NCBI GenBank assembly: GCA_029975525.1
Contig: JARKOX010000132.1
Coordinates: 1-39,193, forward strand
Source: Prolixibacteraceae bacterium
GTDB taxonomy: Bacteria > Bacteroidota > Bacteroidia > Bacteroidales > Prolixibacteraceae
Direction: 5' to 3'
Length of the DNA: 39,193 nucleotides
How positions within the stretch are numbered: the first letter of the stretch is position 1; each line of letters opens with the position of its first letter. The position numbers and the translations under genes were made by a program. This document shows positions 25,086 to 33,465 of this stretch, piece by piece. Below the pieces are notes generated by a model, which was not told the DNA's origin, did not search any database, and was given only the letters and a program-made list of their open reading frames with translations.

Positions 25086-25727
25086 ATGAAAGCAACATAT
25101 CTATTCTGCCTTTTAATACTTCCCACCCTGCTTTTTGCACAGGATGAACCGGCCGAAAAGTCCAAGTCATTCAACATCGGGATTGTGCCGCAATATGCAT
25201 TTATCAACGGCACACGGCTCGACTTCGACTTCAGGCTCAACAACAAAGGGCACTGGCTGGTGGTTGCCCCCCAATTTTATATAAACAACGACGGGTCGTT
25301 GAACTGGAATTGGGATTACAACCGGATGAGCGGCACCGGCATCGACCTTCAGCACCGTTTTTATTTCAAAAACCATTCGTCACCTCTGGGGCCTTACATC
25401 GCCTACGGACCGGTTTTCCAGTATTTCTCGATCAAAGAAGATGCTTTGGCTCCCCACCATTATACCGAAAACGGCAGTGCGTATTTTGAACTTAAAGAGC
25501 AGGAAATAGCCACCAATATGTTCAAATCTGGAGGGAACCTGAACATGGGCATTCAAATGATAGCGCTTGATCAGATTTATGTCGACTGTTATGTGGGGAC
25601 CGGCTTCCGGTTAAGCTACAACAACAGGGACAAAGGTCTCAGCAAACGTTTCGACAGCTGGTGGTCCAGTATGGGATATTCCGGCTCCATTCTCAATTTG
25701 GGGGTGAGGCTTGGATTAACTTTTTAA
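25086..25727 (+). CDS. Predicted small outer-membrane beta-barrel protein
   Basis: 213 residues from the ATG at 25086, placed to start the signal peptide (MKATYLFCLLILPTLLFAQ). The mature part alternates polar and aromatic residues in short strands (GHWLVVAPQFYINN, GIDLQHRFYF, LGPYIAYGPVFQYFS) and ends with a strand (NLGVRLGLTF) whose last residue is Phe, typical of an outer-membrane barrel. I do not recognise a named family. Co-location with the two LVIVD proteins suggests a joint envelope function. Confidence 0.75.
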   Translation: MKATYLFCLLILPTLLFAQDEPAEKSKSFNIGIVPQYAFINGTRLDFDFRLNNKGHWLVVAPQFYINNDGSLNWNWDYNRMSGTGIDLQHRFYFKNHSSPLGPYIAYGPVFQYFSIKEDALAPHHYTENGSAYFELKEQEIATNMFKSGGNLNMGIQMIALDQIYVDCYVGTGFRLSYNNRDKGLSKRFDSWWSSMGYSGSILNLGVRLGLTF

Positions 25728-25782
25728 ACGCTCCCCGTTTGTCGCCGGAAAATCCCGGCCTGTCCGGGGATCTGCCGTTTTT

Positions 25783-25828
25783 AAAAAACTTGTGCCGGAG
25801 AGCTTCAACGGTGAAACCATCCGGCACA
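25783..25828 (-). terminator. Terminator of the nfn operon (minus strand)
   Basis: TGTGCCGGA (25791-25799) pairs with TCCGGCACA (25820-25828). Reading on the minus strand, the stem is followed by AG and six T residues (25788-25783). A weaker plus-strand hairpin, CCCGG (25754-25758) with CCGGG (25764-25768), plus a T5 at 25778-25782, may serve the convergent gene. Confidence 0.75.
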
Positions 25829-25847
25829 GAACCAGGCGAAAACGGAG

Positions 25848-26840
25848 TTAAAACTCCTTCTCGCCAAAATATTTCATAAACTGCACCCGTTCCCAGGCAG
25901 TGGCGTTACCCACATTTTGCAGGCTCAGTTTACCTCTGAAATCATCGATGGAAGCATACCCTTTCTCTTCCATCCAGCGGGCAATGCCGCTGTTCATTTC
26001 CGTCACCACGGCAGGACCGTGCTGATAAAGCGCCGAAGCCACCTGTACGGCCGAAGCGCCGGCCAACAGAAACTTAACAGCAGTTTCGGCGGTGTGGATG
26101 CCGGTGGTTCCGGCCAGGCGGCAGGCGGTTTTTCCGGCCAGAATACCGGTCCAGCGCAGCGGCAGCAGATATTCGTTATCGGCGCTCAGCACATCGGCAG
26201 CCACCACCTTCTGGGCAGCGATGTCGATATCGGGTGCATAAAAACGGTTAAAAAGCGAGATGCCGGCCACACCGGTCTGCGACAGCCGCTGCACCATACC
26301 GGCCAGGTTCGAAAAGTAGTGGCTGATTTTGATGGAGACCGGAATGGAGACATGCCGCAGCACGCGGTCAACTACCGTGAAGTAGAAATTTTCATGGTCC
26401 TGCCCGGTCTTGCTGGAGTCCGACGGTGCGACAAACAGGTTCAGCTCCAGGGCATCGGCGCCCGCCTCCTGCAGTTTGGCGGCAAAAGCCATCCACTCGT
26501 TCGAGGTGGCGCAGTTGATACTGGCAACAACCGGTACCCCGGCAGCAGCTTTGGCGTCGGAGACCAGCTTGACATATTTACGCAGACTTTCGTCTTTGAT
26601 CACATAATCGAAATAATCGAGATATTCCGGGTCGGAAAGAAATTCGTTGCGGCGGCTCAGCTCCTCCTGCAGCTGGTGGTAGATCTCCTCTTCGAAGATC
26701 GATTTCAGTACAATGGCGCCGGCGCCGGCATCGGCAATTTTCCGGATCTGGTCGATGTTGCCGGTCATGCTGCTGCTGGCGGCAACAACCGGGCTTTTCA
26801 GCTCAAGCCCGAAAAAGCGGGTGGTTAAATTGGCCTTCAT
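25848..26840 (-). CDS. Dihydroorotate-dehydrogenase-like FMN TIM-barrel protein
   Basis: 330 residues. It opens with the DHOD-type start TTRFFGLELKSPVVAASSSMTGN, and VVASINCATSNEW and SIKISHYFSNLA mark the flavin barrel. The class 1 motif NxSCPN with its catalytic Cys is replaced by LELNLFVAPSDSS, so it is unlikely to be a true PyrD. The ATG overlaps the NfnB stop by 4 bp (ATGA), so it is translationally coupled to the Nfn complex. It may be an oxidoreductase fed by NfnAB electrons or an accessory flavoprotein, but its substrate is unknown. Confidence 0.8.
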   Translation of the reverse strand: MKANLTTRFFGLELKSPVVAASSSMTGNIDQIRKIADAGAGAIVLKSIFEEEIYHQLQEELSRRNEFLSDPEYLDYFDYVIKDESLRKYVKLVSDAKAAAGVPVVASINCATSNEWMAFAAKLQEAGADALELNLFVAPSDSSKTGQDHENFYFTVVDRVLRHVSIPVSIKISHYFSNLAGMVQRLSQTGVAGISLFNRFYAPDIDIAAQKVVAADVLSADNEYLLPLRWTGILAGKTACRLAGTTGIHTAETAVKFLLAGASAVQVASALYQHGPAVVTEMNSGIARWMEEKGYASIDDFRGKLSLQNVGNATAWERVQFMKYFGEKEF

Positions 26841-28348
26841 ACGGTTTCAGATTTCTGATGATTGCTGGTTTTATCTCCGGTAAGATACCGGTGCATTCCG
26901 GCGGCAGCTCTGCGGCCGTCGCCCATGGCGAGGATGACGGTCGCCCCTCCCCGCACAATATCCCCTCCGGCAAACAGCTCGGGAATAGAGCTCTGCATGG
27001 TCTCCTTGTCCACTTCGATGGTTCCCCAGCGGCTCACCTTCAGCTCTTTCAGCGCCGACGGGATGAGCGGATTGGGCGAAACGCCCACGGCCACCACTAC
27101 CAGATCGACGTCGATGTCATATTCCGAGCCTTCGATTACGCGCGGGCTGCGGCGTCCCGAGGCGTCGGGTTCGCCCAGTTCCATTTGCTGCACCCGCATG
27201 CGGTTCACGCGGCCGCGTTCGTTGGCAAAATACTCTACCGGGTTGGTGAGGTTAATAAATTCAATGCCCTCCTCTTCGGCATGGTGGACCTCCTCCACCC
27301 GGGCAGGCATTTCGTCGCGCGAGCGGCGGTAGATGATCATGGCCCGTTCGGCGCCCAGCCGTTTGGCCGTGCGTACCGAGTCCATGGCGGTATTTCCGCC
27401 GCCGATAACGGCTACATTCTTCCCACGCAGCACCGGCGTGTCAAAAGCATCGCTGGCCGCGTTCATCAGGTTCACCCGGGTGAGGTATTCGTTGGATGAA
27501 AGAATGCCGTTGTAGTTTTCGCCCGGAATATTCATAAACCGGGGCAGTCCGGCGCCGCTGGCCACAAAAAAGGCAGCAAAACCTTCGGCTTTCAGATCGT
27601 CGAAACTGGCGGTCTTGCCCACGATAAAATTGCGTTCGAACTTCACCCCCATCTTTTCGAGGTTGGTCAGCTCCACATCCACAATTTTGTTGGGAAGGCG
27701 AAATTCGGGAATTCCATATTTCAGTACGCCGCCGATTTCGTGCAGCGCTTCAAAAACGGTCACGTCATATCCCAGCTTGATCATGTCGCCGGCAAAGGAG
27801 AGCGAAGCCGGCCCCGAACCGATCGCCGCCACCTTGATTCCGTTGGGGGCAGCCACTTCGGGCACCGACATCCGGCCGCTTTCGCGTTCGTAGTCGGCCG
27901 CAAACCGTTCGAGGTACCCGATGGCTACCGGCGTCTTTTTCATCTTCTGGGTGTAGAAACATTGCGCTTCGCACTGCTTCTCCTGCGGACAAACACGGCC
28001 GCACACCGCCGGCAGGGCCGACGTTTCTTTCAACGTTTTAGCCGCTTCGAGGAACTCGCCCCGCTCGATGTTTTTCACAAACTTCGGGATATTGATACTC
28101 ACCGGGCACCCTTCAATACAGGTGGGAGTAGGACAGTCGAGGCAGCGGCGTGCCTCCAGCACAGCCTGTTCGGCGGTCAGGCCGAGGTTCACCTCGCGGT
28201 CCTGGTAGTGAATGCGGACCTGCGGATCGAGTTCCGGCATTTTTACCCGTTCGATGGTGGTCCGTTCCTTATTGGGGGTCATTTTACGCAGCTCGGCGCG
28301 CCATGTTTGTTCACGCTCGCCTTTCAGATATTCCTGGTATGTTGACAT
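26837..28348 (-). CDS. nfnB: NfnB-type NADPH-binding subunit of ferredoxin:NADP oxidoreductase (GltD-like)
   Basis: 503 residues. The N-terminal iron-sulfur domain has CLDCPTPTCIEGCP and CGRVCPQEKQCEAQC (about 72-135), binding [4Fe-4S] clusters. Two Rossmann motifs follow: GSGPASLSFAGD for FAD and VIGGGNTAMDSVRTAKR for NADPH. The glutamate synthase small subunit has the same architecture, but no large subunit (gltB) is nearby, whereas an NfnA-like gene lies 6 bp upstream. That favours the Nfn complex, which couples NADH and reduced ferredoxin to NADPH by electron bifurcation. Confidence 0.85.
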   Translation of the reverse strand: MSTYQEYLKGEREQTWRAELRKMTPNKERTTIERVKMPELDPQVRIHYQDREVNLGLTAEQAVLEARRCLDCPTPTCIEGCPVSINIPKFVKNIERGEFLEAAKTLKETSALPAVCGRVCPQEKQCEAQCFYTQKMKKTPVAIGYLERFAADYERESGRMSVPEVAAPNGIKVAAIGSGPASLSFAGDMIKLGYDVTVFEALHEIGGVLKYGIPEFRLPNKIVDVELTNLEKMGVKFERNFIVGKTASFDDLKAEGFAAFFVASGAGLPRFMNIPGENYNGILSSNEYLTRVNLMNAASDAFDTPVLRGKNVAVIGGGNTAMDSVRTAKRLGAERAMIIYRRSRDEMPARVEEVHHAEEEGIEFINLTNPVEYFANERGRVNRMRVQQMELGEPDASGRRSPRVIEGSEYDIDVDLVVVAVGVSPNPLIPSALKELKVSRWGTIEVDKETMQSSIPELFAGGDIVRGGATVILAMGDGRRAAAGMHRYLTGDKTSNHQKSETV

Positions 28349-28354
28349 AAGCGG

Positions 28355-29185
28355 TTACGAATGATGAGAATTACACTTACAATCCGAGGCGTGTTTTTCC
28401 TCGTCGCGGTAGCCACCCAAACGAAGGATCAACTCGTCGAAATCAACCTGGTGGGCATCAAATTCGGGCCCGTCCACGCAGGTAAATTTGGTCTGCCCAC
28501 CCACGGTGACACGGCAGGCGCCACACATGCCGGTGCCATCGACCATAATGGCGTTGAGGCTGGCCTGGGTGGGAATGTTATACTTTTTGGTCAGCTGGGC
28601 GGTAAATTTCATCATCACGGCCGGACCGATGGCAATACAGGCATCCACTTTTTCGCGCAGGATCACCTCTTCGGCGCCGGCAGTAATCAGCCCCTGGCGA
28701 CCGTAGGAACCATCGTCGGTCATGATGATCACCTCATCAGACCAGCGGCGAATCTCCTCTTCCAGGATGATCAGCTCTTTGGTACGTGCCGCCAGGATAG
28801 AGATGACGCGGCAGCCGGCCTTTTTGAAACCCTCCACAATGGGGAGCATCGGCGCCACGCCCACCCCTCCGCCGCAAGCCAGCACTGTGCCGGCCGGGTA
28901 GATATGGGTTGCCTGCCCGAGCGGGCCTACCAAATCGAGGATTTTATCCCCGGGATTCATACTGCACAGCTTGGCTGAACTGACGCCCATCACTTGCACA
29001 ACCAACGTGATGGTACCCTTTTCAGGGTCGGAATCGGTAATGGTGAGGGGGATCCGTTCGCCCTGCTCATCCACCCGTAAGATCACAAAGTGACCGGGCT
29101 TCCGCGAGCGGGCAATCCGGGGGGCTTCTACAACGATCTTGGCTACCTTATCAGAAAACCAAGTCTTTTCTATTATCTGATTCAT
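28355..29185 (-). CDS. nfnA: NfnA-type FAD/[2Fe-2S] subunit of ferredoxin:NADP oxidoreductase
   Basis: 276 residues, of the sulfide/dihydroorotate dehydrogenase-like FNR family (PyrK-like). The FAD-binding barrel includes GHFVILRVDEQGERIPLTI, LACGGGVGVAPMLPIVEG is the NAD-binding loop, and near the C-terminus DGTGMCGACRVTVGG followed by KFTCVDGPEFD gives three Cys, with an Asp just ahead, for a [2Fe-2S] cluster. It would hold the NADH site and pass electrons to NfnB, encoded 6 bp downstream. It is first in the operon, with a -7 box at 29223-29230. Confidence 0.87.
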   Translation of the reverse strand: MNQIIEKTWFSDKVAKIVVEAPRIARSRKPGHFVILRVDEQGERIPLTITDSDPEKGTITLVVQVMGVSSAKLCSMNPGDKILDLVGPLGQATHIYPAGTVLACGGGVGVAPMLPIVEGFKKAGCRVISILAARTKELIILEEEIRRWSDEVIIMTDDGSYGRQGLITAGAEEVILREKVDACIAIGPAVMMKFTAQLTKKYNIPTQASLNAIMVDGTGMCGACRVTVGGQTKFTCVDGPEFDAHQVDFDELILRLGGYRDEEKHASDCKCNSHHS

Positions 29186-29222
29186 GGAACCGGTTTTAGT
29201 TGATGACGGTAAAATTTGGCCA

Positions 29223-29230
29223 CAAAAATA
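29223..29230 (-). promoter_or_regulatory. -7 box TATTTTTG for the nfnA operon
   Basis: An exact TAnnTTTG match on the minus strand lies 37 nt before the nfnA ATG, the same distance as the rhaT promoter on the other strand. No TTG is at -33 spacing. Confidence 0.45.
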
Positions 29231-29355
29231 ACAACCTTCTGCGAGCCCACCGATTATTTATGTTTTTTCCAAAGAAATATAATATTTGGGTCTCTGTCAA
29301 ATCGTACGCAAAAGGTCAACGTGCCAGATTGTGCAATCATTTTTCAAAAAATACA

Positions 29356-29386
29356 TTGTTAAAACTGGTTAGTTCTGATATTTTTG
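29356..29386 (+). promoter_or_regulatory. rhaT operon promoter (TTG-N20-TATTTTTG)
   Basis: TTG (29356-29358), a 20-nt spacer and TATTTTTG (29379-29386) fully match the Bacteroidota housekeeping promoter, 37 nt before the rhaT ATG. Upstream, GTCAA occurs twice 19 bp apart (29296 and 29315), a possible activator site. Confidence 0.75.
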
Positions 29387-29423
29387 AAAAAATTAAAACC
29401 GGAAGAATTAACTAAACACAATT

Positions 29424-30551
29424 ATGAATGCATTATTAGGGATTATTTTTCACACCATTGGCGGCGGCGCCTCGGGAAGTTGGTACATGCCTTACAATTG
29501 GGTGAAAAAATGGCGCTGGGAAGTCTATTGGATTTCCGGAGGAATTTTTTCGTGGCTGATCATGCCCTTACTCGCGGTACTGTTGACCACTCCCGACTGG
29601 CAGGGAATTTTACAAACCACACAGGGACGCGTTATCCTCAACACCTACATTATGGGATTGCTGTGGGGAATCGGAGGCTTGACCTACGGACTGGCTATCC
29701 GCTACCTGGGAATGTCGCTGGGTAACTCGGTGCTGCTGGGAATTACGTCGGTAGTTGGCTCGCTCGGATTGCCCATTTTGCGCAATGTTCCCGGCGTTGC
29801 CGAAATCATCCCGGAAGGATTGTCGTTTACCGATTTGTTTGGCAGTACCGGAGGACAAATTGTTTTGCTCGGTATCGCCATTTTGCTGGTCGGGATTATT
29901 CTCAGCGGACGTGCCGGAATTAAAAAAGATCAGGACCTCCATCATTTGAAAGAGGGTGTAAACAGCGAATTCAACCTGTCGAAAGGCTTGATGATCGCCA
30001 TTGTTTCGGGCGTTTTAAGCGCATTTTTCAGTTTCGGAATCGATGCCGGAAAAGGGATGGCGGTCGCTGCCCGGGAGTTGGCGGTTGAACAGGGATATCC
30101 CTTTGTTACAGCAGCCGAAGGCGGATTCAAGTACCTCTTCGAAAATAACATCATCTTCTTTGTCATTCTGTGGGGCGGCCTCACCACCAACCTGATTTGG
30201 TCAACCGCACTGATTTTCAAAAATAAAACGGGTGGCGATTTTGCTGACAAAACCACACCGCTTTTGCGCAACTATCTGTTCTGCGCACTGGCCGGAACGA
30301 CCTGGTTTCTGCAATTCTTTTTCTACGGAATGGGCGAAACCAAAATCGGCAACGGCGCCAGTTCGTGGACGCTCCACATGGCCACCATCATCCTGACAGC
30401 CAACCTTTGGGGGTTCTATCGCAAGGAATGGAAAGGCGTTTCGAAGAGAACCTACAACATGATACTTTTAGGTATCGCCACCATTTTGTTGTCGGTTATT
30501 ATTATCGGAATCGCCAAGTGGCTGTATCCTGAATTAAATGCGCTCGGATAA
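29424..30551 (+). CDS. rhaT: L-rhamnose/H+ symporter RhaT
   Basis: 375 residues with about ten transmembrane helices. The N-terminus NALLGIIFHTIGGGASGSWYMPYNWVKKWRWE is the characteristic start of RhaT, and AIRYLGMSLGNSVLLGITSVVGSLG and the late GETKIGNGASSWTLHMATIIL are further family segments. It imports L-rhamnose across the inner membrane with protons. It is the first gene of the rhamnose operon, with a consensus promoter and a 1-base overlap (TAATG) with rhaM. Confidence 0.95.
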   Translation: MNALLGIIFHTIGGGASGSWYMPYNWVKKWRWEVYWISGGIFSWLIMPLLAVLLTTPDWQGILQTTQGRVILNTYIMGLLWGIGGLTYGLAIRYLGMSLGNSVLLGITSVVGSLGLPILRNVPGVAEIIPEGLSFTDLFGSTGGQIVLLGIAILLVGIILSGRAGIKKDQDLHHLKEGVNSEFNLSKGLMIAIVSGVLSAFFSFGIDAGKGMAVAARELAVEQGYPFVTAAEGGFKYLFENNIIFFVILWGGLTTNLIWSTALIFKNKTGGDFADKTTPLLRNYLFCALAGTTWFLQFFFYGMGETKIGNGASSWTLHMATIILTANLWGFYRKEWKGVSKRTYNMILLGIATILLSVIIIGIAKWLYPELNALG

Positions 30552-30865
30552 TGAAACGGCTTGCTTTTAAAATGTACCTCAACGAGGGGCAGAAACAGGA
30601 ATACAAAAAGCGCCACGACCAACTGTGGCCCGAATTGCACCAGTTGCTGAAAGAGGCCGGGGTGAGCGAATATTCCATCTTTTTGGATGAAGAAACCAAC
30701 ACGCTGTTTGCGTTTCAGAAAGTGAGCGGCGAGGAAGGTTCGCAGGATTTGGGGCAAACCGAAATCGTACAAAAATGGTGGGCTTTCATGGCCGACATCA
30801 TGAAAACCAATCCCGACAATTCGCCGGTGACCATTCCGCTCGAAGAGGTTTTTTACCTCAGCTGA
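30551..30865 (+). CDS. rhaM: L-rhamnose mutarotase
   Basis: 104 residues, exactly the family length. The start KRLAFKMYLNEGQKQEYKKRHD contains the His used for anomer interconversion (RHDQLWPEL), and QKWWAFMADIM with the C-terminal VFYL completes the active site. It speeds alpha/beta equilibration of L-rhamnose so RhaA can use it. Its ATG shares one base with the rhaT stop, so translation is coupled. Confidence 0.96.
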   Translation: MKRLAFKMYLNEGQKQEYKKRHDQLWPELHQLLKEAGVSEYSIFLDEETNTLFAFQKVSGEEGSQDLGQTEIVQKWWAFMADIMKTNPDNSPVTIPLEEVFYLS

Positions 30866-30926
30866 CATTCTGTTTTCCGAAGTTAATATTCACAACAAAA
30901 TCAAAACGAATAAATTACAAATCAGT

Positions 30927-31850
30927 ATGACAAAGAATAATTTCCATCCGTTTACCAGGAATACCCTTGTCAGGGTTTTCTTCCTGGTTGTTTTTGTGGC
31001 GTTCAGCCTGTCGCCGGCCACTGCTGCCAAAAAAAGCTCCAAATTCGGCGGCGTGCAGATTGGCGCCATCACCTACAGCTACCGCAGTATGCCCGACCAA
31101 TCGCTGCCGGCCATCCTGGGCTACGTGCTCGAATCGGGATTAAGTTCGGTGGAACTGATGGGTGGACCGGTTGAACAGTTCGCCGGCATTCCGCAGGTAA
31201 AAGATCCGCAGGCCCTTCGCCAGTGGCGCACCACGGTTTCGATGGACAAGTTCAGGGAGATCAAAAAGATGTTCAACACCAAAGGGGTAAAAATCGACAT
31301 CCTGAAACTGGGCTCGCCCAACTGGTCGGACGAAGAGATCGACTATGCATTCAACGTCTGTAAAACGCTGGGCGCACGGGGAATCACCATGGAGATTTCG
31401 GAAGAAGCAGCCAAACGGATGGCCCCATTTGCCGAAAAACACAACCGCTACGTCATCTTTCACAACCACGGCCAGCCCGGCACGCCCGGCTTCAGCTTCG
31501 ATAAAGTGCTGGCCTACGGCCCCAAGCTGATGCTGAACCTCGACGCCGGCCACTATTTCGGAGCTACCGGCCTGCATCCCAACGAACTGATCGAAAGGCT
31601 GCACGACCGTATTGCCAGCCTTCACATCAAAGACAAAACCGGTCCGAAGGCGGCCAATCCCAACAAAAACATGGAATTTGGCAAAGGAGAAACCCCGGTG
31701 GCCGAAATCCTGCAGCTGGTGCAGAAAAACAAATGGCCCATCACCTGCGACATTGAACTGGAGTACGACCTCCCGCAGGGATCGGATGCCGTGAAAGAGG
31801 TAGCCAAATGTGTGGAATATTGCCGCAAAGCGTTGGTGACCAAAAAGTAG
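30927..31850 (+). CDS. Exported sugar isomerase/epimerase-like TIM-barrel protein
   Basis: 307 residues, Xylose-isomerase-like TIM barrel (AP endonuclease 2 family). A signal peptide (VRVFFLVVFVAFSLSPATAA) precedes the barrel, which begins KFGGVQIGAITYSYRSM. The likely metal site is intact: Glu in GITMEISEE, His in VIFHNHG, Asp/His in LNLDAGHYFG, His in ASLHIKDKTG and Glu in CDIELEY. It lies between rhaM and rhaA, 61 bp after the former and 28 bp before the latter. Export is odd for a sugar isomerase. It may act on a rhamnoside or free sugar in the periplasm. The reaction is unknown. Confidence 0.82.
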   Translation: MTKNNFHPFTRNTLVRVFFLVVFVAFSLSPATAAKKSSKFGGVQIGAITYSYRSMPDQSLPAILGYVLESGLSSVELMGGPVEQFAGIPQVKDPQALRQWRTTVSMDKFREIKKMFNTKGVKIDILKLGSPNWSDEEIDYAFNVCKTLGARGITMEISEEAAKRMAPFAEKHNRYVIFHNHGQPGTPGFSFDKVLAYGPKLMLNLDAGHYFGATGLHPNELIERLHDRIASLHIKDKTGPKAANPNKNMEFGKGETPVAEILQLVQKNKWPITCDIELEYDLPQGSDAVKEVAKCVEYCRKALVTKK

Positions 31851-31878
31851 CCGCTTAATTCTGTATTAAATCCAAAAA

Positions 31879-33144
31879 ATGAATCAGGAAAGAATTAAAA
31901 AAGCATACGACCTCGCCAAACAGGAGTATGCAGAAATGGGAGTCGACACCGACCAGGCGCTGAAAAAGCTTGACGAGGTGGCGATCAGCCTCCACTGCTG
32001 GCAGACCGACGATGTGGGCGGTTTTGAAACCCCCGGCGCCGAACTGGGCGGCGGAGGAATCCAGGTAACCGGCAACTACCCGGGGAAAGCCCGTAACTTA
32101 ACCGAAATGCGCGCCGACCTCGAAAAGGTGATGTCGCTGCTGCCCGGCAAACAACGCCTCAACCTGCACGCCATCTATGGCGATTTTGGCGGCGAACGGG
32201 TTGACCGCGACCAGATTGAAGTGAAACATTTCCAATCGTGGATCGACTGGGCCAAAGCCAACCAGATCGGACTTGACTTCAACTGCACCTGCTTTTCACA
32301 CCCCAAAGCCGACGACGGTTTTACACTGTCGAGCAAAAATGCGGAGAACCGCCGCTTTTGGATCGAGCACACCAAACGGTGCCGCCGCATTGCCGCCGAA
32401 ATGGGAAAACAGCTCGGCACTGCCGCTGTCCACAACATCTGGATCCCCGACGGCTCGAAAGACACCCCCGTCGACCGGTTCACCCACCGCGCCCTGCTGA
32501 AAGATTCGCTGGACCAGATCTTCAGCGAAAAACTGCCGGAAGCTTTCCTGAAAGATGCCGTGGAGAGTAAACTCTTCGGCATCGGCTCGGAATCCATGGT
32601 GGTGGGGTCGCACGATTTTTATCTCTGCTACGCCGCACAAAACAACAAACTGATCTGCCTGGACAACGGCCACTTTCACCCGACCGAACAGGTTGGCGAC
32701 AAAATTTCGGCGGTGCTGCAATTTGTCCCCGAGCTGCTGCTGCACGTCACCCGCGGCGTCCGTTGGGACAGCGACCACGTGGTCATCCTCAACGACGAGA
32801 TCCAGCTGATTGCGCAGGAGATTGTACGGGCCAACGCCCTTCACCGCATCAAAGTGGGGCTCGACTTTTTCGATGGCAGCCTCAACCGCATCGGCGCCTA
32901 CGTAATCGGTACCCGCGCAGCACAACAGGCTTTTCTGCTGGCCCTGCTCGAACCCACCGAAAAACTCAAAACCTGGGAAGAGGCCGGCAAAAATTTCGAA
33001 CGGCTGGCCCTGCTCGAACTGATGAAAACCAAACCCTTTGGCGCGGTGTGGAACTACTACTGCCTGCAGCATAACGTCCCGGTAGCCGAAGATTTTATTA
33101 CAGAAATTCAGGCCTACGAAACTGCCGTACTGGCCAAAAGATAA
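31879..33144 (+). CDS. rhaA: L-rhamnose isomerase
   Basis: 421 residues, close to E. coli RhaA, with strong matches through the protein (ISLHCWQTDDVGGFE, TGNYPGKARN, LNLHAIYGDFGG, LDFNCTCFSHP, AVHNIWIPDGSKD, DAVESKLFGIGSES, LDNGHFHPTEQVGDKISAV, LDFFDGSLNRIGAYVIGTR). It converts L-rhamnose to L-rhamnulose using divalent metal in the cytoplasm. It is cytoplasmic with no signal, unlike its neighbour. The rhamnulokinase and aldolase genes are not within the window. A strong hairpin terminator follows. Confidence 0.98.
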   Translation: MNQERIKKAYDLAKQEYAEMGVDTDQALKKLDEVAISLHCWQTDDVGGFETPGAELGGGGIQVTGNYPGKARNLTEMRADLEKVMSLLPGKQRLNLHAIYGDFGGERVDRDQIEVKHFQSWIDWAKANQIGLDFNCTCFSHPKADDGFTLSSKNAENRRFWIEHTKRCRRIAAEMGKQLGTAAVHNIWIPDGSKDTPVDRFTHRALLKDSLDQIFSEKLPEAFLKDAVESKLFGIGSESMVVGSHDFYLCYAAQNNKLICLDNGHFHPTEQVGDKISAVLQFVPELLLHVTRGVRWDSDHVVILNDEIQLIAQEIVRANALHRIKVGLDFFDGSLNRIGAYVIGTRAAQQAFLLALLEPTEKLKTWEEAGKNFERLALLELMKTKPFGAVWNYYCLQHNVPVAEDFITEIQAYETAVLAKR

Positions 33145-33465
33145 CTTTTCCTAAGCAAATTGAGGGTTCACGAAAGCCGGGAGGTGGTTTCTGTAAGAGA
33201 CCTGCACTTCCGGCTTTTTTACACCTCCGGCAGCCCGAACCAGCGGCTCTCCGGCAACAATGGCCGGCTCGGGCCGGCTCATTCCAACCTGAAACCAATG
33301 ATCAGGCCACTGAAAAAAACATTCCGCCATAAAATGCCGGGGCAGCAACAACCGGATGATGCAGGTTCTTTCCGGGAAACGCCCCGGACTGGCCACGCCG
33401 CGCCGGGAGGAAGCCTCAACCTGATCTATATGACTAAAGATAAACATGACTAACACAACACCATT
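33145..33465 (+). other. 321-bp intergenic region rhaA to GH78-like gene
   Basis: It contains the rhaA terminator (33173-33220) and a short tandem repeat of GGCCGGCTC (33262-33270 and 33272-33280). A 97-codon open frame crosses it but has low-complexity composition and runs through the terminator, so I do not call it. No clear TAnnTTTG box precedes the next ATG. Confidence 0.6.
33173..33220 (+). terminator. Terminator of the rhaT-rhaM-TIM-rhaA operon
   Basis: AAGCCGGGAG (33174-33183) pairs with CTTCCGGCTT (33207-33216), 10 bp with one G-U. The loop forms a second stem (GGTTTCT with AGAGACC), and a T6 run ends at 33220. Confidence 0.85.

Noticed and set aside
29200..29415. 71-codon open frame between nfnA and rhaT
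   Set aside because: It covers both divergent promoters including the consensus rhaT promoter, and its translation looks random.
33262..33280. GGCCGGCTC tandem repeat as a CRISPR or regulatory repeat
   Set aside because: There are only two 9-bp copies, with no array structure and a sequence rich in the locally common GGCC.
33160..33453. 97-codon open frame between rhaA and the GH78-like gene
   Set aside because: It runs through the rhaA terminator, has no signal, domain or convincing start, and has biased composition.
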